64,000 nucleotides of DNA from Bacillus sp. A301a_S52 (GTDB lineage: Bacteria; Bacillota; Bacilli; Bacillales; Salisediminibacteriaceae): NCBI GenBank assembly GCA_024701455.1, contig JABXYP010000001.1, positions 500,001 to 564,000 of the forward strand, given 5' to 3'. The translations under genes were made by a program, and so were the position numbers. How positions within the stretch are numbered: the first letter of the stretch is position 1; each line of letters opens with the position of its first letter. The notes below the pieces were generated by a model. The model had not been told where the DNA came from. It saw only the letters and a list, made by a program, of their open reading frames with translations, and ran no database searches. Shown here in pieces: positions 28,312-36,968 of this stretch.

Positions 28312-29103
28312 ATGGCGATGAAAAACCACTATTCTGAAATAGATGATGCTATTCTGTATATGAAGCAACACTTAGACGACCCTTTGTCCTTATCGCATTT
28401 AGCCCGTCATATTTCCTACAGTCCCTATCATTTTTCACGCCTCTTTAAGCAAAAAACAGGTCTATCCCCAATCTACTATGTGGCATCATTACGCATGCAA
28501 AAAGCCAAAGATCTCTTATTGCGAACAGACTTAACTATACGTGATATCGGTTTAGAAATTGGACAGCAGAGTCTTGGCACGTTTACTACACGTTTTACTC
28601 AACGAATAGGTCTATCTCCTTCTCGTTTTCGTAAGACAGCGCACGAAGCGCCAAGCCATCTTGAAGCACTAAGCAAGCTGTCTAACTGGTCAACGTCATC
28701 GATCAATTATGTAGGAGAATACGCTGATATGACAGGGACGGTGAGCACATCAGAACCTTTTAAAGGGATCATTCTCATTGGCCTTTTTCCGAAGCCTATT
28801 CCAGAAGGGAGACCGCTTTATGGCACACTCATCTTAGACCGAGGAAACTTCCGGTTTACACAGGTTAAACCCGGTAGATATTACCTTATGGCTACGTCTG
28901 TGTCGTGGGGGATGACTTCCATTGATTACATGCTTCCTTATCAAACCTTACGAACAAGAACCAAATACCCTATTACGGTCAAGCCGTTTTCTTCTATCCC
29001 CCATCAAGATGTAATGCTTTACCCACCTAAACTGGACGATCCACCCATACTAATTTCCCTTCCCTTACTGATGAAGAGCTTTTTGAGTCGACTTCATATA
29101 TAA
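28312..29103 (+). CDS. AraC-family regulator with C-terminal effector-type domain
   Basis: A 263-residue protein with the DNA-binding domain at the N-terminus (HLARHISYSPYHFSRLFKQK; second motif ending IGLSPSRFRK), the opposite of the two AraC paralogues above. The C-terminal 140 residues (GIILIGLFPKPIPEG, then VKPGRYYLMATSVSWG) look like a ligand-binding domain not of the standard cupin type. The ATG at 28312 is preceded by GAGGAGGAG. The stop codon (29101-29103) lies inside an inverted R1 repeat. Confidence 0.85.
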   Translation: MAMKNHYSEIDDAILYMKQHLDDPLSLSHLARHISYSPYHFSRLFKQKTGLSPIYYVASLRMQKAKDLLLRTDLTIRDIGLEIGQQSLGTFTTRFTQRIGLSPSRFRKTAHEAPSHLEALSKLSNWSTSSINYVGEYADMTGTVSTSEPFKGIILIGLFPKPIPEGRPLYGTLILDRGNFRFTQVKPGRYYLMATSVSWGMTSIDYMLPYQTLRTRTKYPITVKPFSSIPHQDVMLYPPKLDDPPILISLPLLMKSFLSRLHI

Positions 29104-29188
29104 CACGAACCTTCAAGGAGTGGACGCTTTCGTACTTCTACCACTGATTGGACGTTGCGTGAGTCAGGACATTAGCGCTCGTGATAAA
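29098..29188 (-). repeat. R1 interspersed repeat, copy 8 (inverted, lacks hairpin 1)
   Basis: The right end, seen as TATAACACGAACCTTCAAGG, overlaps the stop codon of the AraC gene. The left end, TTTATCAC on the minus strand, is joined directly to the GAGCGCTAATGTCCTGA part, so hairpin 1 has been deleted precisely. Confidence 0.75.
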
Positions 29189-29268
29189 GCAATCTATAAG
29201 AAATTTACGAAAACAGATTCTGATATGATTAAGGGAAATAACGTTAAAACACGAAAGGGGCACATGTG

Positions 29269-29637
29269 ATGAAATCAGACTTTCATAATTTTCTCGAATC
29301 ATTTAATCACGCTTTTGCAGCACATGATATCTCATCGATAGCAAATGGTTTAGCTGAGAATGTTGTATGGCGGATGGTCGGTGAGAAAGAAGTTAAAGGG
29401 AAAGAAGAAGTCATTAGATTTTTAGAGAACATGAAAAGTGACACAACGTATCGCCTCACGATCGACACGGTAATTACCCATGGGACCACAGCTGCTGTTA
29501 ATGGGTTGATAGAAGGAACAAGTCCCTCGGGCAATGTGACAGCTTACGAATTTTGTGACATTTACAAGATGAACAAGCATAAGGGTGGGAAAATAAAAGA
29601 GCTGACTTCGTTTGTTATTGAAAAGAAAGACGAGTGA
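29269..29637 (+). CDS. SnoaL/NTF2-like domain protein
   Basis: A 122-residue protein matching the SnoaL-like/NTF2 fold: FNHAFAAHDISSIANGLAEN, VVWRMVGEKEVKGKEEV, and ITHGTTAAVNGLIEGTSPSG. Family members are small cone-shaped proteins that act as isomerases, hydrolases or binding proteins. The function here is unknown. The ATG at 29269 follows AAAGGGG; the preceding GTG at 29266 is in frame and possible. It is monocistronic and not clearly linked to neighbours. Confidence 0.83.
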   Translation: MKSDFHNFLESFNHAFAAHDISSIANGLAENVVWRMVGEKEVKGKEEVIRFLENMKSDTTYRLTIDTVITHGTTAAVNGLIEGTSPSGNVTAYEFCDIYKMNKHKGGKIKELTSFVIEKKDE

Positions 29638-29802
29638 ATGACAGTGAGTAACTGCTGTGTCACTTTGACATGTAATAGAGAAGTTAAATCATATATTTGA
29701 CGGTCCTTACAAAAAAGCAATAACTTCAATATATCGGTTTGTCTTGACGGTTAAACGCAGCGAATCGCTAGTAGAGAAAAGGCTATTAAAGGAGGTGCTC
29801 CA

Positions 29803-30423
29803 ATGGGCAAGGTTGTCGTTGATATGTCTATGTCGCTGGATGGATTTATTGCCGGAGTAAATGATAGCCCAAAAGAGCCACTAGGTGAAGGTGGAGCGGT
29901 TTTGCAACAGTGGCTGTTTAATGGTCAATTGGAAAGTAGGCATAGTTCATTTTTCAAAATGAATCGAATTAGTAGAGAGGTGTTTGATAAATCAGTCGAT
30001 TCTACAGGAGCTATTTTAACGGGGAGACGAACCTATAATGTGGTAGGCGGGTGGGAAGGTAACCATCCTGCGGGAGTTCCAGTAGTCATCTTGACACATC
30101 GTCCACCAATAGCACCGCCAGAAGGGAACACACCTATATCATTTGTCACGAGTGGGGTTGAACGTGCAGTACGGGAGGCAAAAGAAAAGGCAGGAGGAAA
30201 AAATGTGGGTGTGGCCGGTGCCAGAACAGCCCAGCAATGTTTGGCAGCGGGGCTTGTTGACGAATTGCATATCCATCATATTCCTGTTTTGTTGGGGGAA
30301 GGTACCCGATTGTTTACGTCCCTTTCTGAACGCATTCCCTTAACGGTTAAAGAGACGGTTAGTGATCGGAATGTGACTCATGTCCTGTATTCAGTTGAGA
30401 GAGTAGGTGTAGCTTATGATTAA
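29803..30423 (+). CDS. RibD C-terminal/dihydrofolate-reductase-like protein (1)
   Basis: A 206-residue reductase-like protein of the RibD_C family (YwjB/YyaP type). It shows SMSLDGFIAG near the start, LTGRRTYNVVGGW near residue 70, and VDELHIHHIPVLLGEG in the C-terminal part. The fold binds NADPH; the substrate of this group is not defined. AAAGGAGGTGCTCC precedes the ATG. The last bases overlap the VOC gene start by 8 bp, forming a three-gene translationally coupled operon. Confidence 0.87.
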   Translation: MGKVVVDMSMSLDGFIAGVNDSPKEPLGEGGAVLQQWLFNGQLESRHSSFFKMNRISREVFDKSVDSTGAILTGRRTYNVVGGWEGNHPAGVPVVILTHRPPIAPPEGNTPISFVTSGVERAVREAKEKAGGKNVGVAGARTAQQCLAAGLVDELHIHHIPVLLGEGTRLFTSLSERIPLTVKETVSDRNVTHVLYSVERVGVAYD

Positions 30424-30822
30424 AGCAGTCTTGCAATGTACCCTATTTGTTCATGATCAACAGGAGGCTAAAGTGTTTTATACGGAAAAATTAGGGTTTG
30501 TCGTACGTGCTGATGAAGAATTCTCTCCAGGATGGCGTTATGTGACGGTTTCACCGGCAGATGACAATGAAACGGTATTAGAATTCGTTCAAGCTGAGAC
30601 CCCGGAAGAAAAGAGTTTGGTTGGAAAGCAAGCCGATAGCCAAGTGATAGTCATGTTTGAAACGGATAATATAGAGGAAGACTTTGCGAACATGAAAGCT
30701 CGCGGTGTCATTTTCCATGGGGTCCCTCAATCTGTACCGGGGGAAAAGGGGTTGGGTTTGAGGACTTATATGGTAACAAACTCAATATCTTTGAACCTGA
30801 AAAAAGAAGGGGATATCGATGA
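30416..30822 (+). pseudogene. VOC (glyoxalase/bleomycin resistance-like) protein with single-base frameshift
   Basis: The ORF from 30416 reads as a VOC-domain protein (VLQCTLFVHDQQEAKVFYTE, and VMFETDNIEEDFANMKARGV) until about 30750. From there the expected tail GFEDLYGNKLNIFEP is found in a different frame and ends in a TGA at 30820-30822, which overlaps the ATG of the next gene as ATGA. Adding one G to the GGGG run near 30748-30751 restores a continuous 136-codon gene. The uninterrupted current frame ends at 30868 with non-family residues. VOC proteins bind metals and act on small electrophiles or antibiotics. The shift may be a sequencing error. Confidence 0.75.
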
Positions 30823-31373
30823 GGAACGTGATTTTGTCAATGGCCGTATCATTAGACGGATATATTGAAAGTACGAATCGAGATATCTCCTGGCATGTAT
30901 GGGATGCGGACATGCAGGAGTATATGTCTGATTTTTTAGAAACAGTAGATACACTCCTTTATGGACGTACTGCCTATGAATTGATGATAAATCATTGGCC
31001 AGCCGCAGAGAACGCTGGCGGAAATACAGCGGAAGATCGAGCTTTTGCACAGAAAATGAATAAATTAAATAAAATTGTATTCTCAAGAACGTTAAATAAG
31101 GTAACCTGGAATGCTAGGCTCGTAAAGGAGAAGGCAGTAGAAGAGTTACTCAGGCTGAAAAGGGAGCCAGGAAAAGATATGGTTTTATTTGGTGGGGCAA
31201 ATATCGCTGAGACATTTATGAGAAATGGGGTTATTGATGAATATAGACTCATTGTCAATCCAGTTGTTTTAGGGAGTGGAAACCCACTATTTAAGACAGA
31301 AATACGAGGGTTAACGCATGTAAAAACTAAAGGTTTCAATTGTGGTAATGTTTTACTTATTTATCACAGATAA
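30819..31373 (+). CDS. RibD C-terminal/dihydrofolate-reductase-like protein (2)
   Basis: A 184-residue member of the same RibD_C family: SMAVSLDGYIES, LYGRTAYELMINHWP, and DEYRLIVNPVVLGSGNPLF. It differs clearly from the first RibD-like gene in the operon, so these are not recent duplicates. The start overlaps the frame-restored VOC stop as ATGA. The final codons, TAT CAC AGA TAA, are supplied by an R1 repeat, which may have replaced or trimmed the original C-terminus. Confidence 0.86.
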   Translation: MRNVILSMAVSLDGYIESTNRDISWHVWDADMQEYMSDFLETVDTLLYGRTAYELMINHWPAAENAGGNTAEDRAFAQKMNKLNKIVFSRTLNKVTWNARLVKEKAVEELLRLKREPGKDMVLFGGANIAETFMRNGVIDEYRLIVNPVVLGSGNPLFKTEIRGLTHVKTKGFNCGNVLLIYHR

Positions 31374-31495
31374 CTGTCCGTAAAACTCCCGGTTCAAAAT
31401 AGAGAGCAGAGCTAAAGCTATTTTGGAGGGAGATAACGGACGCTAATGTCAACGACCAATGGTAAAAACCCCCGCTGGTTGAAGGTTCGTTTTAT
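31360..31495 (+). repeat. R1 interspersed repeat, copy 9 (full length)
   Basis: It begins TTTATCACAGATAACTGTCCG, whose TAA is the stop codon of the RibD-like gene. Hairpin 1 is CTCCC with GGGAG. Hairpin 2 is altered (ACCAATGG, CCGCTGGT). The right end is GGTTCGTTTTATG. Confidence 0.85.
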
Positions 31496-31605
31496 GAAAA
31501 TTGACATATGGTAGGCTAACAAGGTTGAAAAAAACATAAACAGTCACTTGTACGTTTGTACGTTCATAATAAACTAACCAAAATAAAGGTGGAGGGTGAA
31601 TCGTG

Positions 31606-32037
31606 ATGATTTTAGGTATAAACCCGTATTTGATATGTAACGGCAATGCAAAAGAAGTTGTGTCATTTTACGAAAAAGCATTGGCAGCTGAAGTACTTGG
31701 TGTTATGACATTTGGAGATTTACCAGATGATGCTGGTATGCCTGTATCTTCTGACGCAAAGGAGCGTGTTATGCATGCGCATCTTAAGATTGGGGAGTCA
31801 GATTTAATGCTATCTGATAATTTCCCTGGTCAACCCCATACAGTAGGGACGAATGTGACAGTGGCGATAAATGTAGACGCCCCTGTAAAAGCAGAAGAGG
31901 TTTATTCAAGTTTGATAGAGGGAGGGAAAGACATTATGCCAATGCAAGCGACACAATTTAGTCCTGCCTACGGCCAATTAATAGATAAATATGGTGTCAC
32001 TTGGCATATTTCAACACAGGTACCAGAAGATAGATGA
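31606..32037 (+). CDS. VOC family protein, PhnB-like
   Basis: A 143-residue protein with the PhnB/YjdN-like pattern: LGINPYLICNGNAKEVVSFY, MHAHLKIGESDLMLSDNF, and AYGQLIDKYGVTWHIS. The fold is a paired beta-alpha-beta3 metal-binding module, but the reaction for PhnB-like members is unknown. The ATG at 31606 follows GGTGGAGG; a GTG codon at 31603 is just before it. A strong terminator follows. Confidence 0.87.
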   Translation: MILGINPYLICNGNAKEVVSFYEKALAAEVLGVMTFGDLPDDAGMPVSSDAKERVMHAHLKIGESDLMLSDNFPGQPHTVGTNVTVAINVDAPVKAEEVYSSLIEGGKDIMPMQATQFSPAYGQLIDKYGVTWHISTQVPEDR

Positions 32038-32106
32038 TGTAAGAACGCCCGCCTTAAGTAACCTTTTATCTAGTCTAATAAAGTTGTTATTCAATCAACG
32101 TAATAT

Positions 32107-32141
32107 GACCATGGCCCCATTTTATGGGTCATGGTCTTTTT
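32107..32141 (+). terminator. Intrinsic terminator of the PhnB-like gene
   Basis: GACCATG and CATGGTC enclose a smaller CCC/GGG pairing and are followed by TTTTT. Confidence 0.85.
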
Positions 32142-32289
32142 GGGCATCTCAATGATGACTCATTTGTGCCCTTCACATCCACGGGATCGAGATATGATAG
32201 GAGAGCAATATCTTACGTTGTTCTTATGTGAGTACATTTTAAAGTTTTAGCAGGTAGAAGAATCCGATCAAATTGTATTCCCAGATCCG

Positions 32290-32419
32290 TTTATCACAAA
32301 TAAGTGTCCGTAAACCCTCCCGAATCAGCTATTTAAGCGGGAGCTAACGGGAGCTCGTGTCCTGATTCACGCAACGACCAATCAGTGGAAGAAGACCCTA
32401 ATTGAAGGTTCGTTTTATA
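32290..32419 (+). repeat. R1 interspersed repeat, copy 10 (near full length)
   Basis: It begins TTTATCACAAATAAGTGTCCG. CCTCCCG pairs with CGGGAG. It ends GAAGGTTCGTTTTATA. Hairpin 2 is partly lost. It lies in the 32038-32726 gap, which holds no gene. Confidence 0.8.
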
Positions 32420-32470
32420 AAATAAACCATTTATATGACAGGAATATATAAAATCCAACATTTTTAAGAA

Positions 32471-32546
32471 AAAAAGAGTACTAATTAAAAGAAAGAAAAA
32501 GGGAATAAAAGGATTTTATATAGGATTAAACGTACTCTTTTTTCTT
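32471..32546 (+). terminator. Long-loop hairpin with T-tract
   Basis: AAAAAGAGTAC pairs with GTACTCTTTTT across a 50-base A-rich spacer; a T-rich run follows. No gene upstream uses it obviously, so it may be a leader structure of the DUF3137-lemA operon. Confidence 0.4.
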
Positions 32547-32726
32547 TTTAGAGTCAATAATAATGGGGGTATTTGGTAATGGTTTGTTAAAATAAGTCTG
32601 AAAGTACCTGGAAGAGCATGTGATATATGTACTAATGACAACCTTTAATGGGATATATTATGATGATCCTGTGAATCTTTTCCTAGTTCTAAATCGTACT
32701 TATAATTAACTACAAAAAAGGAGTGG

Positions 32727-33878
32727 ATGAAAATAGGAAATCAAGATGCTACTTACCAACTTGAGAGATTTTCTAAAACACAAGCAGAATTTGACGAACA
32801 CTATGAAAAAGATCTTCAACCAATAGCAGAAAAGCTGGAGGAAGAGAGACAAAAAACGATGTCTTTAGCCAAAGAACAGGCGAAAAAACTCATTATACCT
32901 GCCCTGGTAGCTCTTGCCATGATCATTTTCTTTGATGGTATTAGAATCTATGTGATGGCGGCATTGGCTGCATATGGCGCGTATTTGTTTAAGGATGTTT
33001 ATGAGCAAAGAAAGAAAATGCGAGTCAAGATAAAAGAACAACTTCTTACCGCACTTATTCAATTCCTTAATCCTAATTTTACGTACAAACCGAAGAGCTA
33101 TGTACATCGCAATCAATTTATAAAATCAAATATTTTTAAAGATGACCCGAATCGTTATTCTGGTGATGATTTAATAAAAGGTTTTGTAGGAAATGACGAT
33201 GTTGATGCTAATGGTATTAAAGGAACGAAAACGGAGCTGTCGTTCTCAGAGATTAAAGCCGAGAAGGTAGAAAAATATAAAGACAAAAATGGGAAAACGC
33301 AGGAACGGGTTACGACCATTTTCCAAGGCATGATCTTTGTTGTAGATTTTAATAAGGATTTTGAAGGTTTAACAACGGTTGTACCGAAACAAAAAGGGTT
33401 GAAGATATCGTTACCTCGTTTCTTATCTGGTGAAAAAGGGAGACGTCTAGAAGAAGTAGAGTTAGAGGATATGGAATTTATGGATAAGTTCACAGTTCGC
33501 ACAACAGATCAAATTAAAGCGCGATATATTCTAACACCAGGATTTATGAGACGTCTCTACGAGTTTGCTACGAAGAAAAGAGAGGTTCAGCCACAGGACA
33601 CGCAAAAGCCAGAAACTTTAAAAGAGGCAGTTAAAGTGGGGCTTAATGTAGGTGGAGATCAGAGACGAGTGAGTCAAGATGCTCGGAATGTGGCCTATTT
33701 TTCATTTAGGGATGGAAAAATGTATTTCTTACTTTCCACAGGTAAAGAACATTTCGAAGCAGGTCTTCTAACGCCAATTAATAAGAGTCTAGTGCAGGAG
33801 TATTATGAAGACATTAATAAATCATTAGAGTTAGTTGACGAATTGAACTTAAATTTACGTATTTGGTCTAAAGAATAG
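32727..33878 (+). CDS. DUF3137 domain membrane protein
   Basis: A 383-residue protein. A coiled-coil-like N-terminus (residues 10-50) precedes two close hydrophobic segments (about 52-66 and 72-87), then a large soluble C-terminal part matching DUF3137 (ELSFSEIKAEKVEKYKDKNG, then TTIFQGMIFVVDFNKDF). The family is often encoded next to LemA, as here (12-bp gap), but its function is unknown. The ATG at 32727 follows AAAAGGAGTGG. A terminator lies after the lemA gene, so the two are an operon. Confidence 0.87.
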   Translation: MKIGNQDATYQLERFSKTQAEFDEHYEKDLQPIAEKLEEERQKTMSLAKEQAKKLIIPALVALAMIIFFDGIRIYVMAALAAYGAYLFKDVYEQRKKMRVKIKEQLLTALIQFLNPNFTYKPKSYVHRNQFIKSNIFKDDPNRYSGDDLIKGFVGNDDVDANGIKGTKTELSFSEIKAEKVEKYKDKNGKTQERVTTIFQGMIFVVDFNKDFEGLTTVVPKQKGLKISLPRFLSGEKGRRLEEVELEDMEFMDKFTVRTTDQIKARYILTPGFMRRLYEFATKKREVQPQDTQKPETLKEAVKVGLNVGGDQRRVSQDARNVAYFSFRDGKMYFLLSTGKEHFEAGLLTPINKSLVQEYYEDINKSLELVDELNLNLRIWSKE

Positions 33879-33890
33879 AGGAGGATAATA

Positions 33891-34445
33891 ATGGTTATTT
33901 TAATCATCGTACTAGTTGTAGTGGCACTTTTCCTTATAATGAATTACAACAGTTTTCAAAAGCTTAATGTAAATGTTGATAATGCATTTGCGGATCTTGA
34001 TGCCTTTCTAATGAAACGGGTGGATCAGCTTGATAACTTAATACAAACAGCGCGTCAAGCGACGGATAAGGAAATTGAAGCATTAGAAAATGTTGTTGGG
34101 CTACGTCAAGGTATTTTAAAAGCAAGCAATCCAGATGAAAAAATAAAAGCGCATAACCAGTTGACGAAAGAGATGCAAGCTATTACTGTCACAATCGAGC
34201 GCTATCCAGAACTCAAATTTAACGAGAATTATTTGCATATTCAACGGTCTATTAATGAAATCGAAGAGCAAATACAAGCAGCCCGTCGTAACTACAACGG
34301 CCATGTCGGTAAATTCAACAAATCTATCGCTGTTTTTCCTGGAAACATCATTGCTGGTTTCTTCCGCTTTACCCCGAGAGAAATGTTTGAAGCACCACCA
34401 GAAAAACGGGAAAATGTCGATGTAAAAGCGTTATTTAATCGCTAA
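33891..34445 (+). CDS. LemA family protein
   Basis: A 184-residue protein with one N-terminal transmembrane helix (residues 1-20) and then the LemA signature: YNSFQKLNVNVDNAFADLDA, KRVDQLDNLIQTARQ, and YNGHVGKFNKSIAVFPGN. LemA proteins form helical bundles on the cytosolic or outer membrane side and are of uncertain function. RBS is GAGGAGG. It forms an operon with the DUF3137 gene and ends at a strong terminator. Confidence 0.94.
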   Translation: MVILIIVLVVVALFLIMNYNSFQKLNVNVDNAFADLDAFLMKRVDQLDNLIQTARQATDKEIEALENVVGLRQGILKASNPDEKIKAHNQLTKEMQAITVTIERYPELKFNENYLHIQRSINEIEEQIQAARRNYNGHVGKFNKSIAVFPGNIIAGFFRFTPREMFEAPPEKRENVDVKALFNR

Positions 34446-34454
34446 ACAGATAGC

Positions 34455-34492
34455 AAAGCTGTGGGTCGTCAAGAGGTGGCCCACAGCTTTTT
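34455..34492 (+). terminator. Intrinsic terminator of the DUF3137-lemA operon
   Basis: AAAGCTGTGGG and CCCACAGCTTT form an 11-bp perfect stem followed by TTTTT. Confidence 0.9.
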
Positions 34493-34516
34493 AATTATAA
34501 AGTGTCATGACGATTA

Positions 34517-36454
34517 TTAACATAAGGTATTATCTTTATAAAGCGTGTGTAGAAAATCTTTCTTATTCGTACATTTTATTAAATCTTTAATCTTTTGCAA
34601 GTTATCTAAGAGGTTGGCTAACCATTTGTACATTTGCTGAAAGTCTTCGTCACTGTTTTTTTCAATATTTAATAAGCAGATAAGCTGGACAGATTGAGCT
34701 CCCCATTTTATCGGTTTTTTTAATGTGCAAAATGTTAAAAATGTCCGCTCCGTTTGAGGATGAAGTGGGTGCGGAATAGCTATAAGATTACCGAACGAAG
34801 TAGGGGACACCTTCTCCCGGCTCATTAAGTCGTCATAATAGCCGTCATTAACCATACCTTTGGTCATTAATTGTTTAGCTAAGAACGTTAAAGTCTCTTC
34901 TTTTGTTTCAGAAGAGTGATTAAGAAAAATAAAGTCGTCATTAATATAGGATTTAAATGAGACAGCGCTGTCGGTACTTTTCAAAACATGACTAATACGA
35001 TCAACATCTTGCTTTGTCGGAATAGCTGAAATGACAACGACAGGTATACCAATATTTTTTCGAATAGGTACGGTACTAACAATAAAATCGAGGGAATGTT
35101 TTTCTAAATTATGAAGGTGATGATAGCCGGTTGTGCCTATGATCTCCAGTTTCCCATCGAAATTCGCTTGTAATTTATAGTAGAGAAGTTTCGCGGTACC
35201 TATCCCTGTGGCACAGACGATCATACATTTTTTGCGGTGACTAGTTAGCTTCTTTCGTTCGATAGCTGCCCCGATATGAAGGGCAATAAAGCCAATTTCG
35301 TTCTCGTGGATATCGATGTCCAGTTCCTCTTTAAGTACAAGACTAGCCATGATGGCAGCTTCCATCGCCACTGGATAGTGATTTTTTATTTCGTGTAGTA
35401 AGGGATTGCGCAAATTCATACCGAATTTATGCCTCGTAATAGCAGGGCGTAAGTGGGTACAAAGGGCAACTATCAACTCCTGATCGAATAAACGTAAATG
35501 AAGTTTCTCGTCTATTTTATTTAGCATACACATCGTTAAACGATAGATATCTTCAGCCATTATATCTTTTAACTCACAAGAATTTATATCTGAAAAACTA
35601 CGTAAATTAGTTCCGAGTAAATGAAGGGCAATATAAGCAATTTCTGATGTTGGAAAAGTGACATTAAGCTGTATTTCAAGTTTATGAAGAATAAGTTTAG
35701 CAATATGGAATTCTTGTTTTGTGCAAATATCAGTTAATCCGTGACTGTCCATATCCACATAATTTTTCTCTTTAATTCGTTTGCAGGCAATCGCAATATG
35801 AATAATAAGATTTTTAATCGCCACATCTGACAGGTGAATGTTGGAAGCTTGCAACTGACTATAGACTGTCTGATGGATGATTTTGAGAATTTTTTGGTCT
35901 AAAAGAGTGTCAGGACAAGAGATGATATCTGGTTCAACCTCTCGTCTGTTCATGATATATTCAGACATGCAAAACCGAAGTTGGCGTTCTTCTCCTTGAA
36001 GACGGAGGCCGTGTCCTGGTTTATGGGCTAAGGAGATATGAAAGCGTTCTAATTCTTTTTTCAGCGCCTTTATATCATTTTTTATTGTCGATTCACTGAT
36101 ATGCAGAGCGACAGCCAGATCTTCTGATTTAATATAGTTGTTGGCTAATAGCAGTCTTATAATCATAAAACGTACCCGTTCAGCGGGAGTTTCGGGCGAA
36201 ATTTTGGTATTCCTTGAAAGGAGAGTGACAAAATTTTTAAACGTAGTTTCGTGAATAACCTTAAGGTGATAGCCTTGCCCTCGAATGGATTGAAGTCTCA
36301 TGCCATTTTCCACAAGTGTAGGCTCCATCTCTTTAATGTCGTTTCGCACAGTTCTTGATGTGACGTGAATAATAGAGGCAATGTCATCACTACTGACAGG
36401 GTTGTCTGCTTTCAATAGTTCATTAAAAATAGCTTGTTTACGCTGAGTTAACAT
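34517..36454 (-). CDS. licR: LicR-like PTS-controlled transcriptional activator
   Basis: A 645-residue multidomain regulator. It has an N-terminal HTH_11 (ADNPVSSDDIASIIHVTSRT) and an Mga-type HTH (about 90-150), two PRD domains (about 185-395) with conserved histidines, an EIIB-like domain (MIVCATGIGTAKLL), and a C-terminal EIIA (fructose/mannitol-type) domain with His in IPHPLHP. It senses sugar transport through PTS phosphorylation and activates the adjoining PTS genes. It is separated from them by 137 bp and is on the same strand downstream, as in the lic locus order. The ATG at 36454 follows GGGGAGG. Confidence 0.88.
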   Translation of the reverse strand: MLTQRKQAIFNELLKADNPVSSDDIASIIHVTSRTVRNDIKEMEPTLVENGMRLQSIRGQGYHLKVIHETTFKNFVTLLSRNTKISPETPAERVRFMIIRLLLANNYIKSEDLAVALHISESTIKNDIKALKKELERFHISLAHKPGHGLRLQGEERQLRFCMSEYIMNRREVEPDIISCPDTLLDQKILKIIHQTVYSQLQASNIHLSDVAIKNLIIHIAIACKRIKEKNYVDMDSHGLTDICTKQEFHIAKLILHKLEIQLNVTFPTSEIAYIALHLLGTNLRSFSDINSCELKDIMAEDIYRLTMCMLNKIDEKLHLRLFDQELIVALCTHLRPAITRHKFGMNLRNPLLHEIKNHYPVAMEAAIMASLVLKEELDIDIHENEIGFIALHIGAAIERKKLTSHRKKCMIVCATGIGTAKLLYYKLQANFDGKLEIIGTTGYHHLHNLEKHSLDFIVSTVPIRKNIGIPVVVISAIPTKQDVDRISHVLKSTDSAVSFKSYINDDFIFLNHSSETKEETLTFLAKQLMTKGMVNDGYYDDLMSREKVSPTSFGNLIAIPHPLHPQTERTFLTFCTLKKPIKWGAQSVQLICLLNIEKNSDEDFQQMYKWLANLLDNLQKIKDLIKCTNKKDFLHTLYKDNTLC

Positions 36455-36591
36455 GTATCCTCCCCTCTTTGGTGTGCGAAATTACGTGTGATGGCGGGAA
36501 GGTAATCATCCCACTTACTAGTAGTTTAAGTGGGAGAGGGTTAGTCATGTGAACGAGTTACCTTCCTCAAAAAATATCAATACTGAACGGG

Positions 36592-36930
36592 CTATTGATT
36601 ATCGTGTTGGTAATGAGAGATTTGATTCATTTTATCATAAATCTCTATCATTTCTATTGCCATATCTTTGACTGTTATGGCATTCATCAAGTGATCTTGT
36701 GCATGCACCATAAGAAGTGAGATCACTGTTAGGTTGCCGCTAGTTTCTTTTTGGATGAGTGACGTCTGAATATGGTGGGCTTCGTTTAAGGCGTCAACAC
36801 ACGCATCAATTTTTTCTTTGGCAGAGGGAATGTCCCCTTTTCTAGCTTCAGCCAGAGCTTCCATGGCAAGACTTTTTCCGTCACCGCCGTGAAGGATAAG
36901 TTGAAAAATAGTAGACTCTAAATTTTCCAT
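36592..36930 (-). CDS. licA: PTS lactose/cellobiose-family EIIA
   Basis: A 112-residue helical EIIA protein of the lactose/cellobiose family. The phospho-accepting His is His76 in SLLMVHAQDHLMNA, and Gly-rich ILHGGDGKSLAMEAL is characteristic. It passes phosphate from HPr to EIIB. It lies 38 bp after the EIIC gene. The order EIIB-EIIC-EIIA is that of licBCA in Bacillus subtilis, for uptake of beta-glucan oligosaccharides. A 6-phospho-beta-glucosidase gene (licH) does not follow. The assignment to lichenan oligosaccharides rather than other beta-diglucosides is an inference. Confidence 0.88.
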   Translation of the reverse strand: MENLESTIFQLILHGGDGKSLAMEALAEARKGDIPSAKEKIDACVDALNEAHHIQTSLIQKETSGNLTVISLLMVHAQDHLMNAITVKDMAIEMIEIYDKMNQISHYQHDNQ

Positions 36931-36968
36931 ATGGTTACTCCTTTTCTATTCGCGTGACTTTAATTTTG

